NCBI GenBank assembly: GCA_037176905.1
Contig: JBBBWG010002670.1
Location: forward strand, 18,604-82,603
Reading direction: 5' to 3'
DNA from: Azolla pinnata
Lineage: Eukaryota > Streptophyta > Polypodiopsida > Salviniales > Salviniaceae
Length of the DNA: 64,000 bases
The notes under the pieces were generated by a model, which made no database searches, had not been told where the DNA came from, and saw only the letters and a list, made by a program, of their open reading frames with translations. Made by a program: the position numbers and the translations under genes. Below are positions 36,199 through 47,504 of this stretch, piece by piece. The stretch's first letter is position 1. Every line of letters begins with the position of its first letter.

Positions 36199-39100
36199 AT
36201 GGTCGTCTTCTCCGATGCTCCATCCCCCCTGCATGCATTCCTCGGATTGGTTGTGGCAACTCTGCTCGCTTCCCTGCTACTCTACTCCTTCATCTCATGC
36301 TCGAAGCTCAATGGGTTCTTGGGCTGGTCTGCCCTCATGAGCAAGAATGGTGGTTCAGGTCATGTGGAGAACCTTGATCAAGAAGCTGATGGGAAGAAGA
36401 AGAAGAATCATCATCGTCTTCCTCCCGGATCCTTTGGCTTGCCATGGATTGGAGAGACTCTTCAGTTTGCCCTCTTCAACAATTGCCCCATTGGCACCCC
36501 TTCTCCTTTCCTCTGCTCCAGGCTACACAGGTTACCAAAGCAAAACCCTAATTCTCTCTCTGCCCATCCATGATTCATATCCATGATTCGAGCCCTAAAG
36601 ATGTCTCCTTCCTTCTCCTGCATACGAGGGCAACTGCTCCTTCTTCTTGTGCTCAAAACATGTCAGTTCAGCTGTCCGCATGCATCTATGGAATCTGCAT
36701 TCTTCTGCATGCTGGCGCCCACCTAACTAGTATGGAATCTGGTCATGCATTGGAATCTGTTGACTGCATCTGTGAGATTGATTGTTGCTCTTTGATCAAG
36801 CATCCTATGAATGCATGCCTGCATGCCTGCAAGCATGTGTGCGTGTGTATGCACACAATGCATGCACGAGCTCGTGTGCCCAGGCTGAAAAAAGCTTCCT
36901 GGCTATGGCGGATCCGGTGCAGGTATGGGCCCGTGTTGAAGACGCACTTGATGGGTCGAAGGACGGTGGTATCAATGGATCCCAGCCTGAACAAGTTCCT
37001 GCTCTCCAACGAGGAGAAGCTCGTCCACGTCTACTTCCCCAGATTCATCACCAAGATTGTGGGGCCGGTGGTGACAGTGCACGGAGCTCGCCATAAGCGC
37101 ATCCGAGAGATTGCAGTCCCGAAGCTTGGACCTGCAGCGATCCAACAGCAGCATTTGCTGCCCATCCAAGAGCTTGCCCTCTCCATCCTTGGCTCCTGGG
37201 CTCCCCATGGAAAGCCCCATTCCGACATCGATGTCCAACATCAAGCCAAGAAGGTTTCTTTGTTTCCTGATCCCTTTCTTCTGAATCTGTTCTATTTGCT
37301 TCTTGTATTCGGGGATGGTATAGCTGCACACTTCCCTTTCCACCTCCTTTTCTGGTTTGATTTTTGTTCCTGTGTTGAGGGTAACAAAAAGAAAGGAAAG
37401 AACACGCCTAGAAGTGCCCGAAAACATCGTTCGTTTCAGAAATTCACATGCCCAAAACTTGGTCCATTTGATGTTTAGGCACAGGAATGCTCCATTCCTC
37501 TTCCTTCTTCTGCATTTGTATTTTAGACCCTGCTTTCTTTTTATCCAGGCCTAACTTTCATAATGTTGTCAACTGCTTTTTTGGCATATGCTTATTAACC
37601 TGTTCCATTAATCACCACCAAATTACCCGCTTGTTAATGTAATCCATTTACGACTAATATGATTTCGAATGTCATCATTTCTAATCCGCTTCAGTATTAT
37701 AATCTATTAATCAATTCCTCCACCTTGCCAAAATTTGATTTAATTTAAGTAACAAATATTGATTAATCCGTGTTCTATGACTAGAGCATCAATATTCATT
37801 TTGATTATAACTTTAGTGGGCGTATTGTAAACTTTTTTTGGGCATTTGTTTTGTCATTCTCCCTGTGTTCATAAATGTGCGATCTCATCTAACTTATTGT
37901 TGTGTTTTGCCTCTTTGGTTTTGTGGGGCATATTCTTTCTACAATGTCCCCCAACACTGTGGTTTTGTTCCCCCATCTGATTCCTGCTGTGGTTTTCCTT
38001 TTCATCGGCCATCCATACAGTTCTAACTCTTGCCTTGGTTGTGCTTCTTCTCATTTTAACATAGTTCGTTTTCCAACACATGGTGATGCAACTCATTAGT
38101 CTAGAAGATACACATCCCATGATGAAGGAGTTAATGGAGGATTACAGCTTCCTTATGACGGGATACTCTGCGGTTCCACTTGATTTTCCAGGAACCACTT
38201 ACCACAACGTTCTCAAGGTAACAAGCTATATGCATAAGTTGAAACTTATATTGGAGTTTGTGTGGTTTTATCGTATAAGAGATCTACAGGGTCTAAAGTC
38301 AGTTTAAGTAGGTGTAGGATGTGGTAATGAATGTAGACTTAATGCTCAAGACTGCAACTTGTTGATCAAAACCGTTTTTGGATAGGCTCGAGCAAGGATC
38401 ATTCATATCTTCTGGGAAATATTGCAAGAGCGAAGGAGCCGAATCGGATCATCCACACCAGATTTCTTGGGTACACTGATCGAAGCAGTTGATGAATATG
38501 GGAAATCTCTAAATGATGAGGACATTGTGGAGCTCTTGTTCTTTTTCGTCTTGGGTAGTTTTGAAACCACAACCGTCTTCCTCACGAATGTACTCAAATT
38601 CCTCTCAGAGAGCCCACATGTCGTCGATGAACTTCGAGTGGGAAATTTATCTTCATACTCTATATGCATCTATCACTATCAATGCATGCATGTACACATG
38701 TTTGTATGATGCAGTGTTTTATTTGGTATGTCATGCATGCATTGGCATGTACTTACATATTCTGTGATGTTGAAGTATATGCACATATCCATGCGTATAT
38801 ATGCATGGTTGAATGGATAAATGCATGTATGCTTTGCTTTCTGATGTTCTCCAGACATTCATGCATGTTGTATACATTTGTGCATGTGTGCGTGGCATGT
38901 AAAAGAATTACATTGGTTCCTTACATGTCTAGAAAGAACACCTCCAGATTCGTGAAGGCAAGAAAGAAGGTGAACATTTGACATGGGATGACTACAAGGA
39001 GATGCACTTTACTGACCTGGTAAGCGTATGATAGTCTCAACAAGATGCGTGATTTGCAGGCTTAAATAAATCTCTGTGCATTTGATCCATAGGTAATGAA

Positions 39101-39852
39101 GGAAACATTGCGGATGGCAAGCATTGTGCACTATGTAACACGAGAAACGCTCCAAGATATTCCATTTGGAGGTAAAGCGTTGTAGAATCTTCTCCCTTGT
39201 TCTTGCTTAAACAGGAGGATGAACAAGCTGTGATGATCTGTTTCTAGATATGGTCATTCCAAAGGGGTGGATGGTGCTGCTTAATTTCTCGATGGTGCAT
39301 CTTAACCCTAAGTACTACCCAGATCCCCTAAAGTTCAATCCATGGCGATGGAAGGTGACAAAAGAACGTCCAAGAGAACTCCATGTCTTAGATTTATCTA
39401 CATTTAGTTACATGGATGTGTGTGTGTGTGTGTGTTCCCAAACTAGGGCACATTGTTTGTCAACACATAGTGTTGTTATATCAATCTTGCTTATTGCTTT
39501 CAGGATGCCGACAATAACAACACTCAGTTCCTAATGCCTTTCGGTGGCGGAATTCGAAGCTGCCTTGGTTCAGTGCTGGCCAAATTCGTAGCTTCGACAT
39601 TCTTGCATTACTTTGTTACCCTTTACGAGTTAAGTGATGGAAGCAGACACTGTTTTCTTTTAAACCTCTTTTTGTTTCCAAGACATGGAACACGCAGTTT
39701 GTATCCAAGCTCTCACATCCCCTCATTTTCTCGAACACTATTGCAGGTGGGAACGGATTGGCAACAAAAGCAAACATGCCGATGTGGTGTCTGGACTCTC
39801 ATTCCCAACAATAAAGAATGGCCTACGGATCCGGGTCGAACCCAGACCTTAG
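36199..39852 (+). CDS. Cytochrome P450 of the CYP85 clan, CYP87-like
   Basis: Nine exons give 523 residues: 36199-36530, 36923-37253, 38065-38217, 38386-38637, 38933-39019, 39093-39171, 39248-39354, 39504-39628, 39747-39852. Phases agree throughout. There is an N-terminal hydrophobic ER anchor (~12-34), a Lys-rich stretch, then the proline hinge LPPGSFGLPWIGETLQF. The I-helix has GSFETT (~329-334), typical of CYP85-clan enzymes. The K-helix is ETLR (389-392), the PERF region is FNPWRW, and the heme loop is FGGGIRSCLG with Cys466. The C-terminus ends with a normal IRVEPRP strand. All catalytic motifs are intact. In plants this clan oxidises sterols, brassinosteroids, triterpenoids and diterpenoids. 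The segment DFPGTTYHNVLKAR and the overall pattern resemble CYP87. The substrate cannot be told. Confidence 0.93.
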
Positions 39853-41486
39853 AACGAACAATACAACATCCTATACAAAGTAATTCTTTTGCTTGCCAAA
39901 GAATTCCATCATTTCTTACACATAACAATTCAGTTCGGCACTGCTGCATGTTTTTCTCTTCTTTGAGCTTATGCTGACAAGCAATTGTTCATACTAGTTG
40001 ACAGCCCAAATACAGTGCTTGACACCCAGGTTGAGATTGTGAAACTTAACCAAAATGCTGACCTTTGCAACTCAGTTGATCGATTTAACTGTTTTTAGTC
40101 TAATTCAATGAGCGCGACACTTATGATAACTTAGTCGAACTTGATGTTTGTGATGATATTATGATAACATAGTGGAACTAGAGATTATGATGGGTCGTGG
40201 TTATTGTTTTAGTTAAGCTAAGTGATAGTGACAGTTGCAGTTGTATCTGTTTTTGAAGAGACATTGCAATAGATTATTTTATGGATTTGTGTTTGGAAGC
40301 CTTGGTGTAAACTTCTTGACCTTACTACCAATAAGAGGATTCCCATTTGCAAGAGATTTAAGTGTTGAGGTACTGTGGGCCCTTACAGCGCAACCTTAAC
40401 CCCCAAATGTTGTCTTTTGTCATCTTTCCTAAGTGTTAATCCTAAGTCTGAAAAGTAGTGATAATGCCTTTTTGAAGGAAGCCTTGGACATGCAGTGCTG
40501 AAAGCCTAGTTAATTAAATGCCTCCAACCTCTTGTGATGAAAATGTAAACGCAGTTTGTGCAAGGCTCAAGCATGGATTGATTTAATTATAATTATATGA
40601 TCGACAATGTGCTTTGCATGATGAAGCGCGCTTGAAAAGTTTAGCCTGTAGTCTGCTAGCTAACCTGGAAATTCCCACTCAAAAAGAGGTTTCGATCGAT
40701 CGAAGGGAAGTCTGATCTAAGGGATGCTTAATTTGTGGGTTATTAGAGCTTGATCTAAGTGATGTTTAGACCTTGATCTGTATCTTGTATGGTCAGTGCA
40801 TTTGCTAGAATATCCAATCTATGGCTATACATGCTATTGATGATCCTCTCCCTCTTACATTACTACTCTTTTCCCAGAAATCCTTTTCCCATCCTGATGC
40901 ATCGCACAACACTCTTTACCCTGCCCATGCTTATGACACTTCTGGGACTACTGCATTTGACTGCACAAATGATGATTTGAAACATATAGAAACCGTTTCC
41001 ATCCACGATCACACGTCACTGTGAAAATTACTACCACATAATGACTAAAAGCAAATCAGCACATTTATTCCACCAAATTGTTGGCTGTCTGACTTGTAGA
41101 AAATAATGGACTGTTCTTTTGATCGGAAGATTGAAACAACCTTAGGTGTTCTCACAGATAAAACAGTTCTGAACAAGGCCAAACATCTTTTAGCTGTCTC
41201 CAGATCATCTTGCAGGTCACTTCTTCTACCACGCTATTGCTAACATTTCACAAATTATCAATGTAACAAATGATGTATATATCCTGGAATAGTTTCAATA
41301 AGGTTTAGCTCTGGTACATAAAAATGCCCAAGACTTCTTGTTCTTCAACGCTAGATGCCTTTGGGTTTTTGGTAATGTTAACGGTTTAGGGCTCCTGATG
41401 TAGCTTTTGCTTCGACGTTCAACCCCCATTCCCTGTTAATATTCGTACTTCGTTGATAGTGACAGGAAGTAAAGTGATGCTATCGG
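39853..41486. other. Convergent spacer between P450 and PPPDE genes
   Basis: AT-rich. It presumably holds the 3' UTRs of the P450 (+) and PPPDE (-) genes. I see no further gene or repeat array. Confidence 0.55.
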
Positions 41487-43686
41487 TCATAGTTGTTTGA
41501 ATTTGCTGTCAGATGGAGTAGGTCGTTTCCAAGTCCATGGGGAGACTCTTCCTTTCAAGGGCTGTAGAAGGGATGGAACCGAGAGCTGATGCTTCTTCGG
41601 GGATGCTATGGCCAATGCATCTATGATGTGGATGCACCCTTTGCATCCTTTGCTTTTACACTCTCTCTTCTTGTCTTCAGCTTCATGTGGATGCCGGATT
41701 GAACCAACAGCTAGACTATCGGGGAGCAAGCAGCTGCATAATGTACCTGCCATATTTTAATGCTTATAGGTCAGCTCAGGGATAAAGGAATGTTTAAAGA
41801 GAGCCAAAAACCGCATTGGCAGGGTAAAACGTTTACAACCTAATTTGGAGAACCAAAGCCCTCACTGCCACGAGGCTAAAACTGACTTGTAATCATAACG
41901 CACATGTAACATTGTCCACAGTTTCGCATTAGTTATTTGGGAGCAGAAACGCGATTGCCTTGTCCTAGACAAAATTATGAAACCTAAAGGTTGGCAATTG
42001 AAAACCATGTGCATTAGATGGCAACAGAAAGGGAACCCCATCGTAGCAAATTTACTGAAACTGGCTTCGTCATTAGTTCAAAGGTGAAAACATTCGTACA
42101 CAAACTTAAAGAACAAAACCAAACCTAGAATGCAAACAACCAGATGCACTTCAGTTTGGAGTGTAATTAGACTTAAAACATTGGCAAATCAAAGTCGCAA
42201 ATCAAACGATAGTATGGTTTAAAGGTGCCCACACAAGATAACGGGAACAAAGAAATGTTCAGAACTCAAAACAAAAGAAGGGGATGTGATCATTACTAAC
42301 CTAACGCAGCAAGCCGGTTGACCCAAGCAGGGATTGGACAGCCAGTCAAGCGGACAGAGACATCACTGCAGAAATGGTTGCAGTTCTTCACCATAAGATG
42401 ATATGTATTACCGTTATACTCATTGGCTATCCGAACCATAAACTCTCGGAATTCCTTCGAGTCAAGCTTGATGGTCCCCAATTGAATGGATTTGCGGAAC
42501 CTGAACCCAGGGCAGCTTCGAGGTTCAACCTCAAACACACCACTCGAAGAGAAATCGTGAGCTCCAAATGCATACTCCACTCCATGAGCTGAAAACAAGT
42601 GTGCAATATGCATTGTCACTATTGTTCGATAAGGCACTTTTCTCTTTCTCTTGTAGTGATTCAAAAATGAATTCGAAAAATAAGCTGAAGGACCAGAACT
42701 GATGTTAAAACGTGTGTTAAAACGTGCCAAACAAGAAAAAAAAAACAAGAAATTGTCAAAACTAGTGATGTATTTTGAAAATAAGAATTGACTTTTGTAG
42801 TCTGTACTGGTGCTCGTGTGAGAATGGAAGGTATATTACATATTCTGCGAGTAAAAGAGCTCCCCGTGCATTGGTTCAATATCTTATCTAGCATAAAACG
42901 GATAAATTGTGCCATTACAGTAAAAGAAAGACCCTTGTTTAGGTGTTTTGACAGCATTCTTTAATCATATGCTTAAAATGAAGGTTCCATGGAGATACAA
43001 TACTCTGAACACTTACCCCATACAAGCATACGAGTTTTAGAAATTTGTTCACCAGCATCATCTACTACCTCTAGGTCTCGTATGATTCTTAGCTAGCACT
43101 ATATCTGTGGTGGCATTGGTTTTACTATCGTATCTAACATAAAAAAAAGATCGTTTGCGGCCTTATGGTGAGCATCGAACCCTTTCTTAAATGTCTTGTG
43201 GGCACATTCCAATTCCACAGACTTGAAGCTGGGTTTTTATGCATAAATAATACCCTCAAAACGCTTATTAGAAATAGCACACAATCTTTACACAACCCTC
43301 GTCATAACCATCGCTACCTATGCCTTTCGCTTGATTCTTAAGCAACATGCATCTTGGCCTAGTTAGGGCGATCGATGTAAAGTGCTGGCGCATTATACCG
43401 GCACAGCACTGATTATGTCTTTTGTTAACACACTCTCAAATCCCCTTAAGCTAGCACGGCAAATGCAGAAATGAAAAGAAAATACAGAAGAAGTAGAAGG
43501 AGAAGGAGAAGCGCAAGACGGAATAGCTCACGACATAATGCGCAGGGAAAAAATACCTTCGACAGCGGAGTGATAGATGCCGAGGCCGAGCCAGTAGAGG
43601 TAACCATTCATGGGAGTCAGATCGTAAACATTCAGGTAGATCGGGGCTCCTTCTTCCTTCTTCCTCTTCGTTAATCTCTTCAACAT
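41487..43686 (-). CDS. PPPDE/deSI-like thiol (iso)peptidase domain protein
   Basis: Three exons give 225 residues: 43686-43557, 42588-42301 and 41746-41487; phases 1, 1 and stop agree. A TAG directly after the exon 2 donor would end the protein early, but splicing to exon 3 continues as GTLCSCLLPDSLAV, which matches the usual plant family tail. The papain-like PPPDE fold is shown by YLNVYDLTPMNGYLYWLGLG, the conserved His39 in GIYHSAVE, EYAFGAHDF, and Cys113 in KNCNHFCSD, which form the His/Cys pair. The family includes deSUMOylating isopeptidases and palmitoyl-thioesterase-like members in animals. In plants most are uncharacterised. The last ~60 residues are a Lys-rich tail without a domain. 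Intron 1 is ~970 bp. Confidence 0.9.
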
Positions 43687-45589
43687 TCTGGTTCTTCCAA
43701 CGAAAGTCCTTCCTTCAGAGGGAAGCCCTGAAAACGGTGCTTCGCCCTCCTGCGCGAGAAGAGAGGGGAGGAAGGACGGGTCGTGTGGCGGAAGAGGGGC
43801 TTAAATGCCCATGAGGATCCGGGGAAGGCGCGACAAATCCATGGGGTGTGAGAGGTCTCTGCAGGGGGATTCGCGGGCTTAGCAGGGAAGCAAACAGGGG
43901 AAACGGGAGGTGGGAGGTGGACCCATGTGCATCTGTGAGCGAGCGAAGCTCTGAAAACAGAGAGGCGCCATGGAAGCTCGAGGGCTCAGAAATAGAAAGG
44001 ACTGTTGCAGGGAAGAAGAAGAAGAAGAAGAAGAAGATGATGATGATGATGATGGTGAAAGTTAATTAATGACATGATTAGTGACTAATCATGATTAGTG
44101 AGCTTCTTAAGTGCATGTGAAAAGCTAATGACATACATATAGGTGTCGCTTAGTTCTCCGCTCGCTCTTCGACACAATCTGCACATCGTTGGCTCGATCT
44201 GATCAGAGAACCCTTCGGAAAAACTGCATCGAAGTAGGATCCGTCCGAATCTTTGCTGCCCGAATTGCCTGCAAAAGCCCCCGAACTGAACAGGCGCAGA
44301 ATGCGTCGATTCCATGGAGAGAAGAAGATTGAGAGATGATGCTGCCTGTAGACTTGGAGTAGTACGAGAGTGCCAAAGACTAGCGTTGAATCGAAATAGT
44401 TGTTAATGAGGAGAGATCCCTGATATAACAGACGTATGATCGCTACTTTTGCAGTCAGCTGAAAGCTCCTGGTTTATATTCAAAGGCAAGCAAAAGCACA
44501 AGAACAAGCACACACACACACACACACACGGGCCTGACTTTATCTGGATCTTCGATCTATGTATAGTTTTCGATGGGCTCTCAACTTGCTCATCGCGTGG
44601 CATTCTCTGCAAATATATATGATGCCTCTGTCTATTGTAATATGGAAAGTTCACGAGTTTGAATCTGGAAATGACAATTTGTGCGTGGCTGTACAAGTTG
44701 ACTTTGAGTTGCGAGCAGTCTGAATGGAAGGCAAGAGTAATGTCATAAGGTTATTGGACGGAGTTCTTGTTGAGACTATAAAGAAATCCTTGGACGGAAC
44801 GATGAGCCATTCTGCTAGCTAGTGTTAAATATGAACAAATCGTCCGGGTGCTGGAGGAAAACTTTCGCTGACATTGACAAATTTCAGCAGCGCATAATAT
44901 AGTAGAGCTCTCGAGAGAATCTATCGATCTTTCTTTCTGGCGGGAACAGCGGAGACCGATCCGCGCGGAAAGAAACAGGCAGAGCCAGATGCAAGATTCC
45001 CGTTGCAAAAATCTATCTGGCTCCTGGCAATGCTGATATCAGCCTTTGCTTTTCCTGGCATAAGAATAGCAAGTTCCGCAATTAGTGTGAAAGCCCGTGG
45101 GGGATTCAAAGCGGATTCATTCACGCATACTTTATGACTCGCATCTGCGGCGAGGAATGATCTAAGATTAATCAAACGGCACGCGGTTAAGAAGAAACAA
45201 GATGTCTGATGCATAAATTGCATAGGCATAGTTGAGGGTGGGGGGGGGGGGGAATAATCTTCCTGATATTATTAGCGGTCGATGAACGAATCTAGCCCTT
45301 TTTATAGCAGTAGCCCACTGGATCATGTACCTTTAGGGAATTCGAGATGTCTGCAGAGCCCTTGCCCCTTCTTTCGAGAAAAGAGCTGTTAAAATTCCGC
45401 TCTTTGTTGGCTGGTATGGGATGGGACGGGATGGGATGGGATTATTCGCGATTGCTAGCAACTGCATCGGGCTCAAAAATATGGAGCGCTTAGATCTTGG
45501 AATCGGACAATCGGCAGCATTTCGGGCACCGGAGGCAAAGATAGATCTTTCTCCTGCTCTAGGCTTTGCTGCTGGGCACTGACTAGTAT
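43687..45589. other. Spacer upstream of the PPPDE gene
   Basis: Contains the CT-rich probable leader of the PPPDE gene, an AAG/GAT microsatellite (44010-44055), a (CA)n run (44508-44530) and a G-run (45238-45252). No credible coding region is seen. Confidence 0.5.
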
Positions 45590-46240
45590 GGCCATTGGCG
45601 CAGGCAAGCAGAGCTGATGAGCACCAGTGGAGCTGCTAACAGTGGCCATCAGTCACAGCCTCGAAAGGCAAGAAGATCGATGCACATAATGCAGAGATGT
45701 AGCCGACGGAGACAGGCCGATCCGCCATTCGTGCATGTAGGGCAACGAATTGATGGAGACAGACCGATCAAGCTACCATTGGTGTAGATAGGCCAGAACC
45801 TGATACACAGATTTATAGGCACAGCTTATGGAGATGGGTCATCGAGCTGCCAACCATATTTGGGTGCAGATAGGCATAACCTGATACACAAAATACTTAC
45901 AGCAGACTGAGATGGGGCAATCGAGCTGCCATATTTGGGTGCAGATAGGCATAACCTGATACACAGAATACTTACAGCAGACGGAGATGGGGCAATCAAG
46001 CTGCCATCGGGCATAGATAGGCAGAACGCGATACAGATAATACATCTCGTTGATGGAGGCAGGCCGATGGAGCTGCCATTGGGCACTGATAGGCGAAGCT
46101 TGGGGCACAGAGTACAACAGCTGATGGAGACAGTCCGATCGAGCTGCTGTTGGCGCAGATAGGTAGAAGCACAGGTAGCTGAGACGGGTCGATCCGAGCT
46201 GCTGTTGGTGCAAAGATGCAGAACCTGGATAATGCACAGG
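45590..46240. repeat. ~73 bp minisatellite, about eight diverged copies
   Basis: The unit contains 'gatggagacaggccgatc', 'gagctgccat', 'gggtgcagataggca' and 'aacctgatacacag'. Central copies (~45830-45990) share 'tacttacagcagac' and are nearly identical; outer copies are diverged. This matches a core-expanding array. Confidence 0.85.
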
Positions 46241-46284
46241 AATCAAGTTACCAGCATGGCAGGGACATGCATACACATGATGAT

Positions 46285-46742
46285 GACCTGACGATGTTGG
46301 TGATGGCGATGGTGGTGATGGTGGTGATGGTGATGGTGGTGATGGTGATGGTGGTGATGGTAAATGATGGTGGTGATGGTGATGGTGGTGATGGTGATGA
46401 TGATGATGATGGTGAGGTGATGATGGTGATGGTGGTGATGGTGGTGGTGGTGATGGTGGTGGTGGTGATGGTGGTGATGGTGATGGTGGTGATGGTGATG
46501 GTGGTGATGGTGATGATGGTGATGATGGTGAGGTGATGATGGTGATGGTGGTGATGGTGGTGGTGGTGATGGTGGTGATGGTGATGGTGGTGATGGTGAT
46601 GGTGATGGTGATGGTGATGGTGATGGTGAAGGTGATGGTGATGGTGAAGGTGATGGTGATGGTGAAGGTGATGGTGGTGATGGTGATGATGGCGATGGTG
46701 GTGATGATGGCGATGGTGGTGATGATGGTGATGGTGGTGCAT
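46285..46742. repeat. (GGTGAT)n-type satellite, ~450 bp
   Basis: Continuous GGTGAT/GGTGGT/GATGAT array with strong strand asymmetry (G on +, C on -). Within it ~130 bp blocks recur ('gatgatggtgaggtgatgatggtgatggtggtgatggtgg' at ~46398 and ~46512). All Met-Val or His-rich frames here are repeat artefacts. It ends ~760 bp before the WNK start. Confidence 0.95.
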
Positions 46743-47504
46743 GTGATTTGACAAATGGATGAAGCCTCAAATTAGAAGAAGAAGAATCCCAGCCGCCGTT
46801 AGTTTTGACGGTCGCTCCAAATCCCGCCGTCTCCGTCTCCGTCTCCGTCTCCATCTCCGTCTCCGTCTTCCTCCTGCAAAGCTCTCCGCCCCTGGCCCCT
46901 GTCTCTGCTTCTGCTTCTGCTTCTGCTTCTGCTTCTGCTTCGGTTTTCCGCATATTTTTGCTCTTCCTGTCACAACAATCCATCTGTTCCCTCTCCACCC
47001 GCGAGAAGCCAAGCCAACAGAACCCTGCCCTGCCCTGCCCTGCCCTGAAATTAGGGTTATTTTCTTCCCCGCCCTCCTCGTTTCTTTCAGCGGATTCCAT
47101 CTGCGCGTAGGGGTTTCCTGTTTGTATGTGCTCAGTGTTAGGGAGGGAGAGAGAGAGAGACGGAGAGAGGGAGAGAGAGAGATTTGAGATTATAGCGAGA
47201 GATTGGTAAGTCGGCATGAGATTAGGGCTCTCTATCTCGCCCTCCCATCCAGCTACATTCCAGAATGGATCGAACGTATCTTGTCTCTTTGATGTCCACC
47301 ACACGGGCCGCCGGCAGTGTACTTGTTTGAGATATCTCCACCATCGCTCTTCGTTTGTTCTCTAGAGAAGAACGACAGGAGAAAAAAAGGAGACATTTTG
47401 TTCTCACCTCTTGCCCTTGTTCTTCCTCGCCGCGTGCGTGTGTGGAAGAAAACCCTCGAATCCGACAATCCGTTGATCGTTCGCTCTTCATCTTTTCCGA
47501 CAAA
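46743..47504. promoter_or_regulatory. 5' region of the WNK gene
   Basis: Contains short runs (CGTCTC, CTTCTG, TGCCC) at 46820-47045 and an AG-rich stretch at 47140-47185. The coding frame stays open upstream of the WNK ATG but without another in-frame ATG that I could find, so 47505 is the preferred start. Confidence 0.4.

Noticed and set aside
38664-38981. 105-residue frame inside P450 intron 4
   Set aside because: Derived from CATGCATG-rich intron sequence; the P450 splice 38637/38933 is in phase and conserved.
46248-47304. Long His-rich or Ser/Pro-rich open frames on the minus strand
   Set aside because: They are direct translations of the GGTGAT satellite; no domain, no start context and no splice support.
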